Below are positions 59,095-64,000 of a stretch of 64,000 bases of DNA, piece after piece. Every line of letters begins with the position of its first letter. The stretch's first letter is position 1. This DNA is from Chalciporus piperatus (Eukaryota; Basidiomycota; Agaricomycetes; Boletales; Boletaceae): assembly GCA_038093975.1 (NCBI GenBank), contig JBBPTG010000002.1:1139561-1203560 (forward strand), given 5' to 3'. The notes beneath the pieces are model-generated. The model had not been told where the DNA came from. It searched no databases and saw only the letters and a program-made list of their open reading frames with translations. Made by a program: the position numbers and the translations under genes.

Positions 59095-61300
59095 ATGAAT
59101 AACAAAGACGGCAATCGGACCGAGAAATGATCTGGCAAGACACAGCCGCAATTTAGGATGACAGACCTGGACCACTTTGGGTCCAGGAACTTACAAACAT
59201 TGGTTCATGCATGGGTTGATGTAGGTCTACTGTGGTACTTGGTAGCACTTACCTGTGTTACTGTAGTCATATATAGGTAGTTGTTCTCACGCACTGGACA
59301 ATCTGACAAATATCAGACTATTTTGGCTACAGAGCTGTGCAGTGTGCTACAGCCATAATTCTTTTTTCCTGATGGACTCAGAGGAGGAAATGGTTTCAAC
59401 ATCGGAACGTCTCCCAAAGACTGAGGACGAAATGGTCGTGGTGTGTTGTTTCTTTTTTTTCCGTGTGCCTCCCTAAAACTTGAATCCCGCCAGGACGATA
59501 CAAAGGGGCGGGAATCGGATGGGGACCACGCTGCGAAGCGTACACTGAGGACAAAAAAAAGGCGTTGATCGTGTCCGAGTTGGTGTAATCAGTAGCAGAT
59601 TGTCCATTTCTGAATAAACCATGTTCAAATTCCGAGATAAAACTGGTGGAATTCAGATGGGGACTGTTGTGTTACAAAGACGCGAAGGAGCGTCTGGATA
59701 CACTCTGTTCAAATTTCACAAACCGTATGAAATAACATTGTAAGGTACATGCGAAAAGTGAAGGAGCGGAAGAACAAAAAGAAAGACGAGGATGGTGCCT
59801 GAACATGGCAATCTCAGGCTCGACACGCCTACACTCAAAACTGCACGCGTCGGTTTCTCGACGGGTCTCGCTGGCACTCAGGCCTCAGGCGGCGAAAGAT
59901 GCTTCGGATGTCATCCTCATGGATACAGATCCCGGGTCTCCCGCTCTCCCCGAGGGGGGGTCATGGGGCATGGTACATTCAATTTATCTCAGCCAACATC
60001 ATCACGGACACGCTCCGAGTCGCAGCGCTCGCGTCGGCTACAGATTTTCCGTCTCCTGCTCTCCCCGAGGGGGGGCCACGGGGACAGTACATTCAAACTC
60101 TCCAGGCAAACATCATCATGGACACGTTCACCGCGCGCGCGTCGGCTACAGATTGTGTCTCCCGCTCTCTCCGACTGACATCACGATAAGCTCGCCGCAC
60201 CTTCAAGTTCGTTCACAGTGACTACTCAGTTTTTTTGCCCTGTTCCCAATTAACCTCTTATCACAGATATTCTCATGGTCTCGTCCAGGCTACACATGTC
60301 GGCGGTCTCGAATGGGGTATTTCTGAAAGCCCCAGGGCGGGCCACAGGGGACGGTACAATGATAGATGTTTACAGGCATGCTTATTCTATATAGTGTACT
60401 TTTTTCGCAATCTTAGACATTCTTGCTTGAAATGTGCTTAGTGTGCTTAGACGAAAATATGAAGATTGGCCATGGATGACACTTGTTGAGCTTAATCTGC
60501 TTGTGGCTCCCGCGCAAGGCCGAAAAAGGCAGGAAAAGTTAGTTAAGCATTCTGTCAAATTACTGATGCTGTTCGGCGGCTACGGAACTTTGTGCTACAT
60601 TCATGAAGGAGTCTTGCAGAGGTCGCGCGGATCAACATATGAAGAAAATGGAAACAGCACGAGCACTGAAGAACATGCACTGAAGTTTTGGTGAAGTAAC
60701 TCTCGGAGTCGACAGGATGTTCTGGAGCTCCGGGAGGGGCTCGAAGTTGACAGATATTCTCTATTTAGACTACTATGTATGTACAATAGGCGCAAAATAC
60801 CTTCCAGGCCGGTTAGCACGAACATAAAAAACTACCCCAACAGGGGTAGAGTGCCTTGAAAATGTGCTGCCAAGGGTGTGTTGGTCCCGGTTGGCATCGT
60901 CTAATGGGGAGAATGGAACAGACACGTGCTCTCCTAAATGGTGGGCAGGAAGGACTTGAGGAAGGGTCTCAGCTCGTTCACTATGCTGATGGTACTGAAT
61001 TATAAACTATTCTTGTAGCGTGGTATAGCACATGCATTATATATCGAGGGGCCCATGATGTACACCAATGTGAATCGGAAAATTAGCCGGATGCCTCAAT
61101 CATGCCCGAGTCCTCGAATGCGGCACAACAACTCTCTCACCATGCAACCACTGTGAATGGGCACGCGTGTCTGCAAGTGCGTCACCCCTAAGGAGCCCGG
61201 CTGTCTCTTCCGCAAGCGCCGCACTCCGTACAAGGGAGTTTCCTCGACTTCGGCTATATCCTCGCCGGGGATGCCTACCTCTGTAGATGAAAGACTGGGT
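59095..61300. repeat. Non-coding, repeat-bearing stretch
   Basis: No gene was recognised. At about 59920-60160 a ~120-bp unit occurs twice (each with CTCTCCCCGAGGGGGG and GCGTCGGCTACAGATT), with weaker copies before and after (to about 60350). The sequence at about 60925-61192 is the left member of an inverted repeat with 63281-63440. Confidence 0.55.
60925..61192 (+). repeat. Left copy of an inverted repeat around the 61-63 kb genes
   Basis: It matches the reverse complement of 63281-63440 in several blocks in the same order: CCTAAATGGTGGGCAG, GAGGAAGGGTCTCAGCTCGT followed by TCACTA, CACCAATGTGAA, and CACTGTGAATGGGCACGCG. The left copy is longer because of inserted bases. Confidence 0.75.
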
Positions 61301-61760
61301 GACGATTGTGATGTCGAATATGAAGGTTCCACCCAGATTCTTCAACTCCTCCGTCTCCTCCAAATCAATAATGGCGTCTTCGTCAAGGCGACCAGGGCAA
61401 CGCAACAGATGCTGCGGTTGGTTGAGCCTTACATTGCTTACGGGTGTGTTGCTTTTCGAGCCCTTCCTATATGCGTGTTCACAGAATAATCAGCGAGCCC
61501 AACCTCAAATCCATCCGGGAATTGATCTACAAGCGTGGCTACGGCAAGGTCGACAAGCAACGCATCCAACAACGCCATCATCGAGGAGAAGCTCGGCCAG
61601 TACGACATTCTTTGTGTTGAAGATCTCGTCCACGAAATTGCCACTGCTGGTCCCAACTTCAAGCAGGTCAGTACATTGATTCTTCAGATTGACTCCATGT
61701 ATGCGCCTTATGTCAAAACGAGTATGAATTTTCTTTTCCGTCTTTGATGCATACGCGAAT
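61300..61760 (+). pseudogene. Broken ribosomal protein L7 (uL30) gene
   Basis: The plus strand encodes pieces of large-subunit protein L7 in order: KVPPR, then after a frame change [19 protein letters not shown] and [12 protein letters not shown]. An intron-like break follows (GTGTGT...AATCAG, about 61443-61500), then [21 protein letters not shown] second frame change near 61565 looks like a small deletion, after which [20 protein letters not shown] and [12 protein letters not shown] are readable up to a donor-like GTCAGT. The C-terminal third is not recognisable. Keeping an intron argues for a DNA-level copy and not a processed mRNA copy. It cannot make a full L7. Confidence 0.85.
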
Positions 61761-62038
61761 GATCGTGTAGTTGGGACAAGTTGTTCAACCTTGGCTTCAC
61801 CGAGCTCTCGCACGCTCTGAATCGAGACCCTTTGGGACGAATGTGTCTCTTTAAGTCGACCACCACTTGATCGATGTCACTGGATCATGATCATGATCAA
61901 CTTCAACTGGTTATAACTTGCCTTTGTATGCTCCGAATCTTCTGCTGACTGCTTCCCCTGCAGTCAGATGGCGAATGATACCACCGAGCTTCGGAAGCTC
62001 GCCATCTAGCATCGAGGCAAAACTTTCTGAACTATAGG

Positions 62039-63235
62039 ATGGCCCCGCAGAAAACATCCCCAGAGGGCGATCCAGTTCGCCAAGTCAACAATATCTTACA
62101 GAATCTCAGGCAAGTTTTTTTTTATTCTAATCTGACGTTAACGTGCTAACCGCCATACACATGCAGAGGGGAGCACTTTAGACATTCGCGAAACGTGCAG
62201 GGAAAGCCTGTATCTAGTGACTTCATCGTCTCTCATGCCCACAACCAACCTACATTGCCTATCAACCTGATATACCCGTCGCAACCACCATCCGTCAGTT
62301 CTTCTCGGACCGCGGGTCCCAGTCCTTCCAGAAGCTGGCGAACATCTACCTCATCTTCTCAGAACTCGTCTCGGCTACCCAAGGAGAACTCTGATCCAAG
62401 GAACACCAATTATATCGATCCCAACGGTCCCGCGTGGAGGGAGGATGCGCTCTCCTTGGTGTTCTCTTCCGATCTCACATCCTCTCCATCCTCGACGGAC
62501 AGTGCTCGTTTCCGTGGATGTACCTACCCTAATCCCAGCACAGTTCCACACCTCACTCTTCTCTGTCTCCAACTTATCTTAGCCGCGTGTCCAGGCGCAG
62601 ACCTCGCCAAAGTCGCGCCCCACATCCCCCCTCATCTTCGACGAGCCCTTCTCCGGTACACGGCCATACACACACCTCTGTCTAAAACTGAACTTGACGC
62701 GTTGTGTGATGGGGCCTCGCACGTCGATGGAGAACTCATCATCCCCGGGCCACAAACCTCTCTGCGCGGAAACACGTTCAAGAAGAACGACCGTGCCAGA
62801 AACACTCCAGATACAGACGCGCTCGAACGCGGCGACAGCGTAAGCTCTGTTACTGACTCATGGGATGCTATGCAAATCCACGATAACGAACCCACGGCGC
62901 TCCTCTCCCTCGCCGTGCTCTCCAGCCCAGTAAGCGCCACCGCCTTCCAGGGATTTCCCCCGACCATCACACACCTCGCGTTGATTAACATTCCTCACCG
63001 GGTTCCATTACAACGACTAGCGACGATCTGTCCACTCCTCGTACTCTTGGATCTCTCGTATAACGCGTGGTTGAGCCCTGCAGTTACCCCCGAGAGAGGG
63101 GGGATATTGGAGGAGGTGGCATGGGGGAAGTTGCGGAGGTTGGAGGTGCTTGGATTGAGAGGGTGTCTGCTAACCGCGAAGGTATTGATAGAAATAAACA
63201 GGGGAAGATGGGAAGATGTTGTGGTTATTCGATAG
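62039..63235 (+). CDS. Uncharacterised protein with a leucine-rich C-terminal region
   Basis: Two exons: 62039-62109 and 62167-63235, giving 379 aa. The intron appears to use a GC donor (CAG|GCAAGT) and a normal acceptor (ACATGCAG); the joined frame is continuous. The N-terminus starts MAPQKTSPEGD and is followed by a Ser/Pro-rich region. The second half is hydrophobic and leucine-rich: LTLLCLQLILAACPG, ITHLALINIPHRVPLQRLAT, LLVLLDLSYNAWLS and LEVLGLRGCL, resembling irregular leucine-rich repeats of the F-box-associated kind. No F-box or membrane segment was recognised. It is the only intact-looking gene right of 37 kb outside mobile DNA. Function unknown. Confidence 0.7.
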
Positions 63236-63280
63236 AATGGGATTTCGTCACGACTAACGCAGAAGCGATTCGACCGTCAT

Positions 63281-63440
63281 CAGGGGTGACACTTGCAGAC
63301 GCGCGTGCCCATTCACAGTGCTAATTTTGCGGTTCACATTGGTGATACAGTTTAGTACGATCGGCGTAGTGAACGAGCTGAGACCCTTCCTCTAGTCCCC
63401 TGCCCACCATTTAGGAGCCTAGCACGTGTACAAACCTGTC
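63281..63440 (-). repeat. Right copy of the inverted repeat
   Basis: Reverse-complement partner of 60925-61192. Together the two copies enclose the L7 pseudogene and the leucine-rich gene. Confidence 0.75.
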
Positions 63441-63619
63441 CACGACTTGGTTTGTTCCGTTCTCGCCGCTAGACGATGCCAACCGGGATGAACAAAGGGC
63501 GCGAACTCGGGCATGGTAGCGCTCAACCCACGGGCAACCAAGGTCTCGCAGATCCTCAACCAGACCATCTCGTATGACCTCCATCGCCTTTCTTCCCGTG
63601 CTGACCACGCGACCATCGC

Positions 63620-64000
63620 TGCACTCCACACAGCGCAACCTTGTGCTCAACTACCTATGCCACAACTGTTCCTTGAACACTGCACAAGCGTTCGCAAAGG
63701 ACAGTGCCGTACGACATCTTGACAGGGACGGTGATGAAATTTGTGACAGAACGGTCGCTCGGGATGGTTGGTTTTGGTTCCCAAGGGTCAACGGACCTGA
63801 GCGAGGACATCATCAAGAATATTCGCCTGCGACAACGTACGTATGTACCCCACAGTCATCCTTCCGTCCCGTCAACTCGCTGACGTCGATGGTCCGTCAT
63901 GATCATCATTAGGCATACAATTCGAGATCCTCTCAGGCAGACTGGAGGAGGCAACCCGTTTCAACATTTCCCAAGTGTACTCGCAGAAGACAATGACCAT
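63620..64000 (+). pseudogene. Start of a LisH/CTLH-domain gene, cut by the window edge and probably broken
   Basis: An acceptor-like CACACAG is followed by a LisH-type helix pair (LVLNYLCHNCSLNTAQAFAK). A change of frame then follows; it can be explained by a short intron (about 63740-63786) leading to DLSEDIIKNIRLRQ. After a further intron (about 63837-63912) the CTLH-like start FEILSGRLEEA is read, but the continuing FPSVLAED block is in another frame. This order (LisH then CTLH) is that of the RanBPM/GID-complex proteins. The last frame break suggests a pseudogene, although an unseen intron is possible. The upstream exon was not identified. Confidence 0.55.

Noticed and set aside
61100..61405. 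Minus-strand frame beginning with a plausible acidic helix
   Set aside because: Mirror of the plus-strand L7 pseudogene, whose family match is much stronger.

Overview
This is a window of nuclear DNA from a filamentous basidiomycete. Nearly every gene is cut by several short introns (about 49-100 bp, GT-AG, with one apparent GC-AG). The genes are closely packed on both strands, and the protein families are typical of Agaricomycetes. The repeat content (Ty3-type chromo-retroelement, Helitron, Tnp2-like transposase, foldback elements) would suit a repeat-rich lineage such as Rhizoctonia/Ceratobasidium, but that assignment is inference. All exon borders were worked out by hand from splice signals, reading frame and family conservation. 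No transcript data were available.

Left part (1-37 kb, ordinary gene space). In order: a HAL4/HAL5-type Ser/Thr kinase (+), argininosuccinate lyase (+), a plasma-membrane syntaxin of the SSO1 type (+), a 3.3 kb gap, the ER lectin OS-9/YOS9 (-), an AT-hook protein (+), then three kynurenine-pathway genes side by side: kynurenine 3-monooxygenase (-), kynureninase (+) and a kynurenine formamidase-like hydrolase (-). These would carry out three steps of tryptophan-to-NAD synthesis. Next come PMP3 (+, 57 aa in six exons, one of 5 nt), eIF2B epsilon (-), an Ala/Pro/Glu-rich protein (-), the rRNA methyltransferase NOP2 (-), a FUN14 protein (-), a voltage-gated proton channel of the Hv1 family (+), and two tandem paralogous four-TM proteins (-) with the kinetochore protein DAD4 (-) between them.

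Right part (37-60 kb, mobile DNA). A Tnp2-like transposase fragment is cut by a 3.7 kb foldback element, E1. Minisatellites follow, then a second foldback element, E3, a low-complexity stretch, an LTR in inverted orientation, and a Ty3/gypsy chromo-retroelement with a decayed gag-pol. This retroelement carries an extra membrane-protein ORF in the position before its 3' LTR, and that ORF is split by a third foldback element, E2. The 3' LTR sits inside a Helitron ORF. E1, E2 and E3 all begin with CATCAG. E2 and E3 share a core of a TACAC-type minisatellite plus four GC-rich hairpins, but have different ends. E1 and E2 share their ends but have different interiors. This modular foldback family is the most unusual thing in the window.

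Far right (60-64 kb). A broken ribosomal protein L7 gene, a two-exon gene of unknown function with a leucine-rich C-terminus, an inverted repeat around both, and the disrupted start of a LisH/CTLH-domain gene at the window edge.
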